A stretch of 52,519 nt of DNA from the NCBI GenBank assembly GCA_002441095.1, contig DJVG01000033.1:13680-66198 (forward strand), given 5' to 3'. The position numbers were made by a program, and so were the translations under genes. Every line of letters begins with the position of its first letter. The first letter of the stretch is position 1. The DNA is from Elusimicrobia bacterium UBA6262. GTDB lineage: Bacteria; CAYTYR01; UBA6262. The notes beneath the pieces were generated by a model. It made no database searches, had not been told where the DNA came from, and saw only the letters and a list, made by a program, of their open reading frames with translations. Positions 23,675-31,140 of this stretch are shown in pieces.

Positions 23675-24415
23675 TTGAGAAAAATAATCTTAATAATTAT
23701 TATCTTGTTAGAATTTGCGGGGAATGTTTATGCTGGTTCGTGGTTTACTGATATTGAGAGCGGGATGGTCTTCAGCGGCTACAACACAGTCCAGATACCA
23801 GGCAATACTGGTACCAGATTCTCCTTAAATGGCGACCTGGATATTGATCCCGGCGTTTTCTACCGCATTAGGATTGGCAAGATGCTGAGCGAGCGTGACC
23901 AGGTCTCAATACTTGTGGCGCCTCTTTCCCTGGAAGCTACCGGGACCTTAGCCAAGAATATTTCCTTTAATGGCCAGGATTTCCCTGCCGGGGCCAAGGT
24001 CAAAGCAAACTACAGGTTTGATTCATACAGGGTGTCATATCTTAGGACTTTCAAGCAGGATGGCTCTTGGATCCTGAAAGCCGGATTTACAGCCAAAATA
24101 CGGGACGCCGCCATTGGCTTGGAAGGTAATGGTATTTCTTCTGAGAAAACCAATACTGGATTTGTGCCCTTGCTCGGCTTTCATGCAGAATATCTCCCCA
24201 ACAACAAGCTCAGCTTCCTGATAGCCGGCGATGCCCTGGCTGCACCGCAGGGCCGGGCAGAGGATGTCCTCTTAGCTGTAAAATATAAGCTCAAAGATTC
24301 TCTCTCCCTGCATGCAGGGTACAGATTCGTCGAAGGCGGAGCAGACAATGATGAAGTATATAATTTTACGCTGGTTAATTATGCCACAATAGGTATCTCT
24401 TTCAATTGGCAATAG
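23675..24415 (+). CDS. Outer-membrane beta-barrel protein, unknown role
   Basis: 246 residues with a signal peptide (MRKIILIIIILLEFAGNVYA). The mature part alternates hydrophobic and polar residues in strands (YRIRIGKMLSERDQVSILVAPLSLE, YRVSYLRTF, WILKAGFTAKIRDAAIGL, LSLHAGYRFVEGGADNDEVYNF) and ends in aromatic-rich TIGISFNWQ, which fits an 8- to 10-stranded barrel. No enzyme motif is visible. TTG 23675 is chosen because AAAGGAG lies 10 bases upstream. It may be cotranscribed with glycogen phosphorylase, but nothing links their functions. Confidence 0.7.
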   Translation: MRKIILIIIILLEFAGNVYAGSWFTDIESGMVFSGYNTVQIPGNTGTRFSLNGDLDIDPGVFYRIRIGKMLSERDQVSILVAPLSLEATGTLAKNISFNGQDFPAGAKVKANYRFDSYRVSYLRTFKQDGSWILKAGFTAKIRDAAIGLEGNGISSEKTNTGFVPLLGFHAEYLPNNKLSFLIAGDALAAPQGRAEDVLLAVKYKLKDSLSLHAGYRFVEGGADNDEVYNFTLVNYATIGISFNWQ

Positions 24416-24427
24416 TAGGCGGAAATA

Positions 24428-24462
24428 ATTTCAATTTACCAGGGCTGACCCCGTGGTTTTTT
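24428..24462. repeat. GGGCTGACCCC dispersed repeat
   Basis: TTTCAATTTACCAGGGCTGACCCCGTGG, written here in two parts for length: TTTCAATTTACCA then GGGCTGACCCCGTGG. It is the first of the family seen in + sense up to 30.36 kb and reverse-complemented from 36.49 kb on. Confidence 0.6.
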
Positions 24463-24508
24463 AGAATCCCGGAAATTAACCAATAATATAATAACAATGA
24501 GGAGAGCT

Positions 24509-25129
24509 ATGAAGAAAATAATATTGTTATGTTCGTTTATGTCGGTTTTATTATTTTTATTATGTTCACCGTTAATAGCGGCTGATTATGAAGATGAAGA
24601 ATATGAAGAAGATGAAAGTATTTCCACAACGGCCACCGCTATTTCTAGAGGGAAAGTAGGATTAGGATTTGGTATCCCTTACGGCGTATTAGGTGCTAAT
24701 GTTGAAGTGGGATTAAATGATATTATTAGTCTCTGTGCTGGTGTAGGAATATATCCTTCTGGTAATGATGTTGACAATTTTAGCGATCTGGAGATAGGCT
24801 ATGCTGTCGGTGGACGTATATATTTCGCACCAAGGAAATCGCATTTCAGGCCTAGAATAAGCTTGCTTCGAGCAACTGTAGCCATTAATAAATCAACTGA
24901 TAGTTTTATTGATGGATTTGCTCCTGGCCTGGGATTAGATTGGAAATTCAGCCATAAATGGGGTATGGATTTTGATTTGTTGTATCCCATCTATGATAAA
25001 CCCAAAGGCACGCATCAAGAAGGTGGCGCTGTAAAAATATCTATCGGGTTTGGTTATTATTTTGGTAAAATAGCAAAGAAAGCCGTTATAGTCGAAGAAG
25101 AAGATGATGAAGAGTCAGAAGAAGAATAA
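24509..25129 (+). CDS. Acidic outer-membrane beta-barrel protein
   Basis: 206 residues. The signal peptide (KKIILLCSFMSVLLFLLCSPLIAA) is followed by a Glu/Asp-rich stretch YEDEEYEEDE. A porin-like part follows with glycine-rich alternating strands (GKVGLGFGIPYGVLGANVEVGLNDIISLCAGVGIY, KWGMDFDLLYPIYD, AVKISIGFGYYFGK). It ends in another acidic run EEEDDEESEEE; the acidic ends could bind cations, which is inference. ATG 24509 follows GAGGAG; an ATG 12 bases earlier is in frame. AT content is higher than in the genes upstream, marking entry into the accessory region. Confidence 0.7.
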   Translation: MKKIILLCSFMSVLLFLLCSPLIAADYEDEEYEEDESISTTATAISRGKVGLGFGIPYGVLGANVEVGLNDIISLCAGVGIYPSGNDVDNFSDLEIGYAVGGRIYFAPRKSHFRPRISLLRATVAINKSTDSFIDGFAPGLGLDWKFSHKWGMDFDLLYPIYDKPKGTHQEGGAVKISIGFGYYFGKIAKKAVIVEEEDDEESEEE

Positions 25130-25157
25130 ATTAACGGTATAAATAGCCAACATATTA

Positions 25158-25222
25158 ACCAAGTGTCAACCGCGTAGATTGACCGTTAGGACACCGCGTA
25201 GGTGTCCGAAGGGGTCTACGGG
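25158..25222. repeat. TACGC/GCGTA-loop hairpin pair
   Basis: GTCAACCGCGTAGATTGAC (25165-25183) folds with mismatches. Next to it GGACACC (25189-25195), loop GCGTA, GGTGTCC (25201-25207) is perfect. The loop is the complement of TACGC in other copies, so this copy is inverted. A GGGGTCTACGGGG tail follows. Confidence 0.7.
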
Positions 25223-25240
25223 GTATGAAAGAAATAATAC

Positions 25241-25301
25241 TTGACTATACTTCCTTTTTAATGTACTATTTAATAGGACATATGTACTATTATATAGTAC
25301 A
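25241..25301 (+). promoter_or_regulatory. Promoter and palindromic operator of wHTH/NTase module 1
   Basis: TTGACT (25241-25246), 17-base spacer, TACTAT (25264-25269). A half-site ATGTACTATT overlaps the -10 (25261-25270) and recurs 21 bases later (25282-25291). The second copy is part of the perfect palindrome TGTACTA-TTATA-TAGTACA (25283-25301). Two helical turns between the half-sites suit cooperative binding by the winged-helix protein encoded next. Confidence 0.7.
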
Positions 25302-25332
25302 CGTATAAAATGCAGGTATTTTGGGGGTACTC

Positions 25333-25659
25333 ATGTTAGAGGCTATATTCGGGTCGATCATCGTTGAAAAAATACTGCTCTATTTGCTTGTTTATAAAAC
25401 AGGATATATAAGAGGTATAGCCAAGCTATACGGTATTCCTTTAAGCACCTTGGTGAACCAGTTGGATCGTCTTGAAAACGGGGGGATCATTGTCAGCAGG
25501 CAAGCAGGTAAAATAAGGATTTATTCATTAAATCCCAGATACCCGTTCATTAGAGAGCTGGAAGCATTACTGCAAAGAGCCAAGGATGCTCTCCCGGAAG
25601 ATGAACAAGAAAAGTATTATCGGATGAGAACCAGGCCCAGAAGAAAAGGCAAAGTATAA
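25333..25659 (+). CDS. Winged-helix regulator/antitoxin of module 1
   Basis: 108-residue DNA-binding protein. The helix-turn-helix is IRGIAKLYGIPLSTLVNQLDRLENGGIIVSRQAGKIRIYSLNPRYPF, read as recognition helix plus beta wing (about 27-72). A charged tail ends RTRPRRKGKV. It is probably the cognate repressor of the palindrome at 25283-25301 and an antitoxin-like partner for the nucleotidyltransferase that begins on its stop codon (TAATG). ATG 25333 is chosen since GGGGGT stands before it. The layout resembles AbiEi/AbiEii, but both proteins are shorter than in that system. Confidence 0.78.
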   Translation: MLEAIFGSIIVEKILLYLLVYKTGYIRGIAKLYGIPLSTLVNQLDRLENGGIIVSRQAGKIRIYSLNPRYPFIRELEALLQRAKDALPEDEQEKYYRMRTRPRRKGKV

Positions 25660-26192
25660 TGACGAAAATAAACTGGGAAAAAGTTACTTTGAGGAAGTTT
25701 GCCGAATTGATCAGTAGTGAGCTGAACAAAAATAATATAAGGGCCGTATTGGTCGGCGGCGCTTGCGTGTCGATCTATTCTCATAATAAATACCAATCTC
25801 AAGACCTTGACTATATTTCGCCTGACTCTACGGAAAAGATAAGTGCAGCTTTGCAAAAGATAGGCTTTATAAAAAAGGGTAATTTCCGTCATTTTTCCAA
25901 TGAGCAGTGTCCATTCTATATTGAATTCCCTCCCGGTCCGATTGCTATAGGAAATGAATTCCCAAAGAAATACAATGAATTAGCATCCATTACTCTATTA
26001 ACTCCTACTGATTGCGTGAAAGATAGATTAGCGGCATTTTATCATTGGAATGATGAACAGTCATTGGAACAGGCCTTGTTGGTGGCAAGAACACAGAAGG
26101 TCAATTTAGCAGCTATTAAGAAGTGGTCAGCAGCCGAAAATAACATAGGGAAATATAATAGATTCATATATTTATTGAAAAGGAAAAAGTAA
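25659..26192 (+). CDS. AbiEii/DUF6036-like nucleotidyltransferase
   Basis: 177-residue protein with a minimal nucleotidyltransferase fold: GGACVSIY at 33-40 replaces the classic GGS, and Asp49 and Asp51 (SQDLDYIS) supply the metal-binding carboxylates. LTPTDCVKDRLAAFYHWND in the C-terminal half is typical of DUF6036/AbiEii-like proteins. It probably modifies a tRNA or protein and acts as toxin of a two-gene module with the winged-helix gene whose stop it overlaps by one base. Catalytic residues look intact. The exact target cannot be read from sequence. Confidence 0.78.
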   Translation: MTKINWEKVTLRKFAELISSELNKNNIRAVLVGGACVSIYSHNKYQSQDLDYISPDSTEKISAALQKIGFIKKGNFRHFSNEQCPFYIEFPPGPIAIGNEFPKKYNELASITLLTPTDCVKDRLAAFYHWNDEQSLEQALLVARTQKVNLAAIKKWSAAENNIGKYNRFIYLLKRKK

Positions 26193-26322
26193 CCAACGGT
26201 CAACCGCGCGACCCTTGGGAGTCTGCCGAGTTTTATTGGAGGAGTGTCTGAAAGGGTCTACGGAAGGGGTCTACGGTATAAGGGGTATACGGAGGCAAGT
26301 TTCGAAGGCTGACCACATAGTT
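26193..26322. repeat. Composite dispersed repeat with 35-bp unit (+)
   Basis: GGTCAACCGCG head, then a 35-bp unit at 26209-26243 (begins CGACCCTTGGGAGTC, ends TTGGAGGA), then GTGTCTGAAAGGGTCTACGG, GGTATACGGAGGCAAGTTTC and AGGCTGACCAC. The flank GTGTCTGAAA...GTCTACGG also occurs without the unit at 28644-28665. Confidence 0.75.
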
Positions 26323-26334
26323 TAAGGAGATAAT

Positions 26335-27513
26335 ATGAAAAAGAAATGTATTATAATATTATTCAGCATTATTGCACTTTCCACTTTATCATCAATAGCT
26401 TATTCTGAAAATGATGAGCTGGTAGAACTGCAGTATTACCAGGAGCATTATAAAAAGACTCATAATTTTAGAAATAAGGGTTATCCAAAAACTGACTCTC
26501 CTGATTATCAGAAGCTAATAGAATTAGGAAAGAAACAGGGAGAAGAAGCCAAAGCTCTTGCTATTCTTATAAACAATAACAGGGAAGCTGAACTGAAAGG
26601 AAAGACTGTCGGCAGGAATGACTTAAAAAACATCCCAAAATTCGATGTATACAATTACCCTTTGATTGACGGTTCCACTTCAGCCATACCTCTTAGCCTG
26701 ATCCTGGCATGTAAGATAATGGATTTGGAATATAGATGGATACGTACAGATAGAATCCATGAAAGAGCGGTAGGAGTAAACAGACTTGTTGCAGCGGACA
26801 ATAACAAAAGGCTTAATGATATTGTTACTAATGTCATTACTAAACATACTGGAACGAATACCGCATATATGAACCTGATAGACAAGAAAGTAAATATCCT
26901 GCTTGTAGCCAGAAAACCTTCCGAAGATGAGTTAAAGGCGGCCCAAACAGCACAGATAGAGTTTGAATATGTTCCTATTGCCCGAGATGCTTTCGTTTTT
27001 ATTGAAAACCGCATAAATCCTATGCGTTGCTTAACTACAGAGAAAATAAAAGGGATATATTCGGGTAAATACATTAATTGGCAGGAAATAGGTGGAGAAA
27101 ATATAAAAATTACTGCCTTTCAAAGGGAAAGGAATTCCGGTAGCCAGGAGATGATGATATCTGAATTTATGAAGGATACCCCGATCAAGGAACCGTTGCC
27201 TAATTTAGTAGTTATGCAGATGGATGGACCTTATTTTGGATTAACTGAACAAGTATATGGGATAGCCTATTCTGTTTATTATTATGAACATTTCCAGGCT
27301 GTAAGTCCTTATACGCGTTTGATCGAGGTAGATGGCGTATTGCCCAGTTATGAGACAATAAGAACAAAGCACTATCCTTATAGTACCGATGTCTACGCCG
27401 TTATCAGAAAGGATGAGTTAAAAGATTCACCAGCTAGGATTCTCTACCAATGGCTACAAACAGAAGATGGTCAGAAAATAGTAAGGGAGAGTGGCTATGT
27501 GCCGGTATATTAA
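26335..27513 (+). CDS. PstS-like periplasmic binding-fold protein
   Basis: 392 residues with a signal peptide (about 1-24, ending IAYS). An acidic-basic N-terminal helix region (25-95) precedes a phosphate-binding-protein-like domain: PLIDGSTSAIPLSLILACKIM at about 115-135, then VPIARDAFVFIENRINPMRCLTTEKIKGIYSGKYINWQEIGG, and FQRERNSGSQEMM, which are the PstS hallmarks. The C-terminal DVYAVIRKDELKDSPARILYQWL is also typical. No Pst permease genes are near, so it may be a stand-alone scavenger or sensor. It overlaps its paralogue by a few codons. Confidence 0.78.
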   Translation: MKKKCIIILFSIIALSTLSSIAYSENDELVELQYYQEHYKKTHNFRNKGYPKTDSPDYQKLIELGKKQGEEAKALAILINNNREAELKGKTVGRNDLKNIPKFDVYNYPLIDGSTSAIPLSLILACKIMDLEYRWIRTDRIHERAVGVNRLVAADNNKRLNDIVTNVITKHTGTNTAYMNLIDKKVNILLVARKPSEDELKAAQTAQIEFEYVPIARDAFVFIENRINPMRCLTTEKIKGIYSGKYINWQEIGGENIKITAFQRERNSGSQEMMISEFMKDTPIKEPLPNLVVMQMDGPYFGLTEQVYGIAYSVYYYEHFQAVSPYTRLIEVDGVLPSYETIRTKHYPYSTDVYAVIRKDELKDSPARILYQWLQTEDGQKIVRESGYVPVY

Positions 27514-28516
27514 TAAACTCTGCTTCATTATCCTATTTGTTTTAATATGTATACCTAACTATTTTCTTCAGGCCAGGGAGAAAGGGATATCCGGCTATGA
27601 TACCCCTGCCTACAAAGAGCTGTTTGAAACCGATGAGAATAAACGGGATAGCAACTTACATAATGAAGTTCATAAGGAATATGTAAGATTAAGTGATTCA
27701 ATAAAAAATGAGAAACTAGGTAAATACGAATTAATTAACAATGTTGCTTTCCGCAACTTGCCAAAACTTAATATTTTTAACTTCCCAAAAATAGCTTGCG
27801 ATGAGATAAGTAAAAGCATTGGGATCTTATTAGCTTGTAAAGTGCTTGGAGCGTCTATAAAAGCAGACATTAAAAGAATTGAATTTGGCGACTTACAGAT
27901 CGATTTTTCTGCCAATACTGGCGATGCAGAATCAGCAAGGGTTAGTGGTATCATAAATAATGTTTTAGTTGGTCATGCTTATCCAGGCTATGGAATTTTG
28001 TTAAGCAAAGAAGCAGAGCTGTTAATTTTAAGAAATCAACCAACAAATGATGAATTAAATTTCGCTAGCTCACGCAATGTAACTTATGAAATCGTCCCAA
28101 TAGCCTTAGATGGTATAGCAATTGCTACAGGGAAATATGTAATGAAGAATAATATAGCAAAAAATGAACAGCAAAAGGAAATATTTGGAACAAGAGGGAT
28201 GGAAAAATCAAATATATATGTGCGATTACTAGAAGGTTTCTTTGGAATACAATCTTACAATCATTTTTTTAGCACCAGTTACTATGGCTATAGTAATTTC
28301 AATATCAATCCTTATATTAAATTAGTATCCGTTGACAATGTATATCCAAGTTGTACCAGTATTAAGAAGAAACAATATCCTTTTGTATATGAAATATATG
28401 CAGTGATACGGAAAGATGAACCGGCTAACTCACAAGCCCGACTGTTGAGAGACTGGCTTCTTACTAGTGAAGGGCAAAAATTCATTACCGCATGTGGATA
28501 TGTATCTATAAGATAA
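27497..28516 (+). CDS. Diverged paralogue of the PstS-like protein
   Basis: About 339 residues. Signal peptide INKLCFIILFVLICIPNYFLQA. It aligns by eye with the preceding protein: ELKGKTVGRNDLKNIPKFDVYNYP there, ELINNVAFRNLPKLNIFNFP here; VPIARDAFVF against VPIALDGIAI; and the ends YAVIRKDELKDSPARILYQWL against YAVIRKDEPANSQARLLRDWL. It lacks the DGSTSA ligand loop and the FQRERNSGSQEM segment, so it probably does not bind the same ligand. Start ATG 27497 lies inside the end of the first gene (17-base overlap), after GGGAGAG. The pair arose by tandem duplication with fast divergence. Confidence 0.7.
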   Translation: MCRYINKLCFIILFVLICIPNYFLQAREKGISGYDTPAYKELFETDENKRDSNLHNEVHKEYVRLSDSIKNEKLGKYELINNVAFRNLPKLNIFNFPKIACDEISKSIGILLACKVLGASIKADIKRIEFGDLQIDFSANTGDAESARVSGIINNVLVGHAYPGYGILLSKEAELLILRNQPTNDELNFASSRNVTYEIVPIALDGIAIATGKYVMKNNIAKNEQQKEIFGTRGMEKSNIYVRLLEGFFGIQSYNHFFSTSYYGYSNFNINPYIKLVSVDNVYPSCTSIKKKQYPFVYEIYAVIRKDEPANSQARLLRDWLLTSEGQKFITACGYVSIR

Positions 28517-28712
28517 TCCACTGTCACGTAGATTGACAGAAGAAGGTTTACGAATAGGCGGTTGAAGTAGAGAGAACCGACCTCAACCTACGCGGTTGAC
28601 AGTAGAGGGTTTACGGTAAGGGGAACAGGGAGGACACCTACGCGGTGTCTGAAAAGGGTCTACGGAAGGGGTATACGGAGGCAAGTTTCAAAGGCTGATT
28701 CTGTTGATTTTA
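28517..28712. repeat. Composite dispersed repeat, unit-free version
   Basis: Hairpins CTGTCA/TGACAG (28521-28539), TCAACC-TACGC-GGTTGA (28583-28599) and GACACC-TACGC-GGTGTC (28633-28649) share a loop but differ in stem sequence. Then AAAAGGGTCTACGG, GGTATACGGAGGCAAGTTTC and AAGGCTGATTC. The 35-bp unit is absent between GACACC and GTGTCTG. Confidence 0.75.
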
Positions 28713-28728
28713 TGAGAGTAATAAGAGC

Positions 28729-28765
28729 TTGACAAGGAGTCATATTCGTTGTATTATTTACAACG
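28729..28765 (+). promoter_or_regulatory. Promoter and palindromic operator of wHTH-MNT module 2
   Basis: TTGACA (28729-28734), 17-base spacer, TATTAT (28752-28757). The perfect palindrome CGTTGTA-TTATT-TACAACG (28747-28765) covers the -10 box. Stem length 7 and spacer 5 equal those of the module-1 operator, with a different sequence. Confidence 0.75.
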
Positions 28766-28799
28766 TATGATGTAATAAATACAATATGAGGATATAAAC

Positions 28800-29387
28800 T
28801 TGTCTATACTGATCAACACCAAACTGAGAAAAAACGTATTAACCTATTTCTTCAGTCATCCTGAAGAAAATTACTATGTACGGGAAATAGCAGCCATTAT
28901 CAATGAGGATCCTGGCAATTTATCCAGGGAGCTGAATAAACTTGAAAAAGAAGGTCTTTTCAAATCCTTTACCCGTGGCAAGTCAAAATATTATTCCCTC
29001 AGTAAAGAATACCCCTTGTACAAAGAAATTAAAGAGATAATCTTCAAAACAGAAGGGATAGAGGGTTCATTAAAAAATATAATAAAAAAATACAAAGGTA
29101 TATCCCTGGCTTTCATATATGGCTCATATGCCAAAGAAAAAGAAAATAAAGCCTCAGATGTAGATTTATTAGTAGTCGGACAGTTCCCCTTGGACGAATT
29201 CACCCGCAAGATCCGCAATTTAGAATCCAAAATAGGCCGCGAAATCAATTTCACTCATTATGATAAAGACGAATTTAAGAAAGAAACAGCCAAATCAGGC
29301 AGTTTTCTTAACCTGGTCACAGAGGGAAAAATACTAATCTTGAAAGGGGAGGTAAATGCCGCTCAAACTCATAGAAAGACTACTTAA
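28800..29387 (+). CDS. Winged-helix/MNT nucleotidyltransferase fusion
   Basis: 195 residues. Residues 1-75 form a winged helix (YYVREIAAIINEDPGNLSRELNKLEKEGLF, wing GKSKYYSL). Residues 100-180 are a minimal nucleotidyltransferase with GSYAK at 108-112 and the Asp pair in SDVD (Asp120, Asp122). The fusion likely represses the palindromic promoter at 28747-28765 through its winged helix and AMPylates or otherwise inhibits the HEPN partner through the nucleotidyltransferase part, as MntA does to HepT. TTG 28800 is used, with GAGG nine bases upstream. It overlaps the HEPN gene by 32 bases. Confidence 0.85.
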   Translation: MSILINTKLRKNVLTYFFSHPEENYYVREIAAIINEDPGNLSRELNKLEKEGLFKSFTRGKSKYYSLSKEYPLYKEIKEIIFKTEGIEGSLKNIIKKYKGISLAFIYGSYAKEKENKASDVDLLVVGQFPLDEFTRKIRNLESKIGREINFTHYDKDEFKKETAKSGSFLNLVTEGKILILKGEVNAAQTHRKTT

Positions 29388-29823
29388 GGAAGGTAAATTA
29401 AGAAAACAGAAGACCGGTATAGTTCAAGTAGAAGCATTATTGAAACAATCAATATTGGATTTGCAGGAAGCGCAAAAGACATTGCCAATTGCTGAACGAG
29501 CAACCTATGTCATGGCTTATATGGCGATGCTTAAGGCTGGCAGAGCGTTATTATTAAGCAAAGGGTATGTCCCTGATGACGGAGCACAACACAGAACTGT
29601 AGTAGAAATAACCAGTGCTATATTGGGGAAGAATTACAGAGATATCACGGACCAATTTGAGACTATGAGACGAAAAAGAAATGAAATGACCTATGAAGCC
29701 GGGATACTAGTGAGCAAGAAGGAAAGTCACAAAGCTTTTAAAGATGGCATACAACTATTAAAGCAAATCTTGCTAGAAGTGAAGAAGGAAAATCCTCAAC
29801 TGGAACTAGGTTTTAAACTATAG
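29356..29823 (+). CDS. HEPN-domain protein, partner of the MNT fusion
   Basis: 155-residue, mostly helical protein. ERATYVMAYMAMLKAGRALLLSKGY and the region around 100-118 (QFETMRRKRNEMTYEAG) fit the HEPN family. The usual RNase motif R-x4-6-H is here RNEMTY (Arg108 to Tyr113), so the His is replaced by Tyr. This could be a non-cleaving HEPN or one with another catalytic set. It overlaps the MNT fusion gene, with GGGGAGG before ATG 29356. As the putative toxin partner it would be held in check by nucleotidylation, but the Tyr could also be the modified residue (inference). Confidence 0.75.
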   Translation: MPLKLIERLLKEGKLRKQKTGIVQVEALLKQSILDLQEAQKTLPIAERATYVMAYMAMLKAGRALLLSKGYVPDDGAQHRTVVEITSAILGKNYRDITDQFETMRRKRNEMTYEAGILVSKKESHKAFKDGIQLLKQILLEVKKENPQLELGFKL

Positions 29824-29830
29824 TATTAGA

Positions 29831-29890
29831 TTAGGAATGTGCAAAATTTGCACCTTCCTAATGGAGCTATCCGGGAATTCCGGATAGCTC
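29831..29890. repeat. Two consecutive strong hairpins after the HEPN gene
   Basis: First: TTAGGAA (29831-29837) with TTCCTAA (29855-29861), enclosing GTGCAA/TTGCAC with one mismatch. Second: GAGCTATCCGG (29864-29874), loop GAATT, CCGGATAGCTC (29880-29890), a perfect 11-bp stem. There is no T run, so they are not ordinary terminators. Confidence 0.75.
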
Positions 29891-30366
29891 AAAGTAACCA
29901 GGTGTCAATTTGCGAAATTGACAGTAGCGGTCTACAGTAGGGGGAAACGATCGGACACCTGTTTCGCGCGACCCTTGGGAGTCCGCCAAAGCTTGTTGGA
30001 GGAGTGTCTGAAAAGGGTCTACGGGTGGGGAACCAGGTGTCAACCTACGCGGTTGACAGTAGAGGGTTTACGGGAAGGGTATACGGAGGCAAGTTTCAAG
30101 GGCTGACCCGGTTGGGTTTAAATAAGGTTAACTTTCAAGACTTGACCCCATGATTCGAGGCACCAGGTGTCAACCTACGAAGTTGACAGTAAGCGGTCTA
30201 CGGTAATAGCGTGGCCACCTACGCGGTGCACAGTAGAAGGTTTACGGTAAGGGGTGGGGAAAGAGGGCAAGGTTCGGAAAAGAGGGGCAAGTTGCAGGGG
30301 CTGATCCCGAAGTTTGTAACCGTATTATTTTGTTGATAGTTTAGCCCTGACCCCAATTTGTTTAGA
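29891..30366. repeat. Long composite repeat block with 35-bp unit (+)
   Basis: No gene. Hairpins with shared layout: TGTCAATT-TGCGA-AATTGACA (29903-29923), TGTCAACC-TACGC-GGTTGACA (30038-30058), TGTCAAC...GTTGACA (30168-30188) and CACC-TACGC-GGTG (30216-30228). A 35-bp unit lies at 29969-30003. GGCTGACCC-type motifs occur near 30107, 30143, 30300 and 30350. The recurring tail is GGGTTTACGG or GGTCTACGG. Confidence 0.8.
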
Positions 30367-30399
30367 CTTTGATAAAATGTGGAAAGGTTAGATAAAAAT

Positions 30400-31140
30400 A
30401 TGAACCAATTCATTATTTGGATAATACTATTTTTAATATTCACAGGAATCACTTTGGTTTGTGGGTACAAAACAAAAGAATCCTGGGATGAATGGCGTAA
30501 CCCACCCCCTCAAGAAAATACGAGTAAGGGAAAGTCAGAAAACGATACAGTTTATGGGGACAAGATTATCAATTATGGAACATTTATAAATAACGAAACT
30601 ATAAGAGATAACAAGATTAGTAATGTATCAGATGAAAAGATAAAAGACTTCTTTTTACGAGTCCAATTATCCTTATCTGAAAAGAGAAAAAGCCTAACAA
30701 AAGATAAGCTCCCATCTTTGCCAACTTATTTGAAAGTACCGTATGATATGAATGTTGTTATCTCTGATATTCATGGTGTTGGATATGAGTTCATTACTCC
30801 TTCGGATAATCCTGAGATTAATATTTCAAGAACCCAAATGCCTATTGAGCAGTATTATTTCTCTAGATATACAACTAGAGAGGATTATTCTAAAACAACA
30901 GCAATGATAATAGGTGTAAAGTATTTAGTTCTAAAAAATATCCAAATTATTGGCGGTAAAAAGATTATAGCTGTACAAAACGACGCCAACGTGTTGCTCA
31001 GAGATGTATTAATAACATATTCTGATAAAGACGTTCCCAAAGTAATCCCATTTTTGAGAATATTAGGAAATAATCAAAAAGGATATTGGGATAATATGAA
31101 TCCTGTCGATGAAGCATCTTATCTATTCGGGGTCCATTAA
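30400..31140 (+). CDS. Membrane-anchored protein of unknown function
   Basis: About 246 residues that I do not recognise. One membrane helix at the N terminus (FIIWIILFLIFTGITLVCGY, 3-22) is followed by a soluble part. That part holds a low-complexity polar stretch (30-70), then alternating strands (LKVPYDMNVVISDIHGVGYEFITP, YLVLKNIQIIGGKKIIAVQNDANVLLRDVLITY) that could form a beta-helix or jelly-roll. GTG 30379 in frame is an alternative start. It lies at the left edge of the AT-rich block with the restriction enzyme; base composition differs clearly from the core genes. Confidence 0.65.
   Translation: MNQFIIWIILFLIFTGITLVCGYKTKESWDEWRNPPPQENTSKGKSENDTVYGDKIINYGTFINNETIRDNKISNVSDEKIKDFFLRVQLSLSEKRKSLTKDKLPSLPTYLKVPYDMNVVISDIHGVGYEFITPSDNPEINISRTQMPIEQYYFSRYTTREDYSKTTAMIIGVKYLVLKNIQIIGGKKIIAVQNDANVLLRDVLITYSDKDVPKVIPFLRILGNNQKGYWDNMNPVDEASYLFGVH

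Noticed and set aside
29918..30106. Open frame of 62 codons in the repeat block
   Set aside because: It lies wholly in dispersed palindromic repeats, has no ribosome-binding site and no similarity to neighbouring proteins; chance frame.
29891..30366. CRISPR array
   Set aside because: Repeats are of unequal length and spacing, are palindromic with variable stems, and no cas gene is near.
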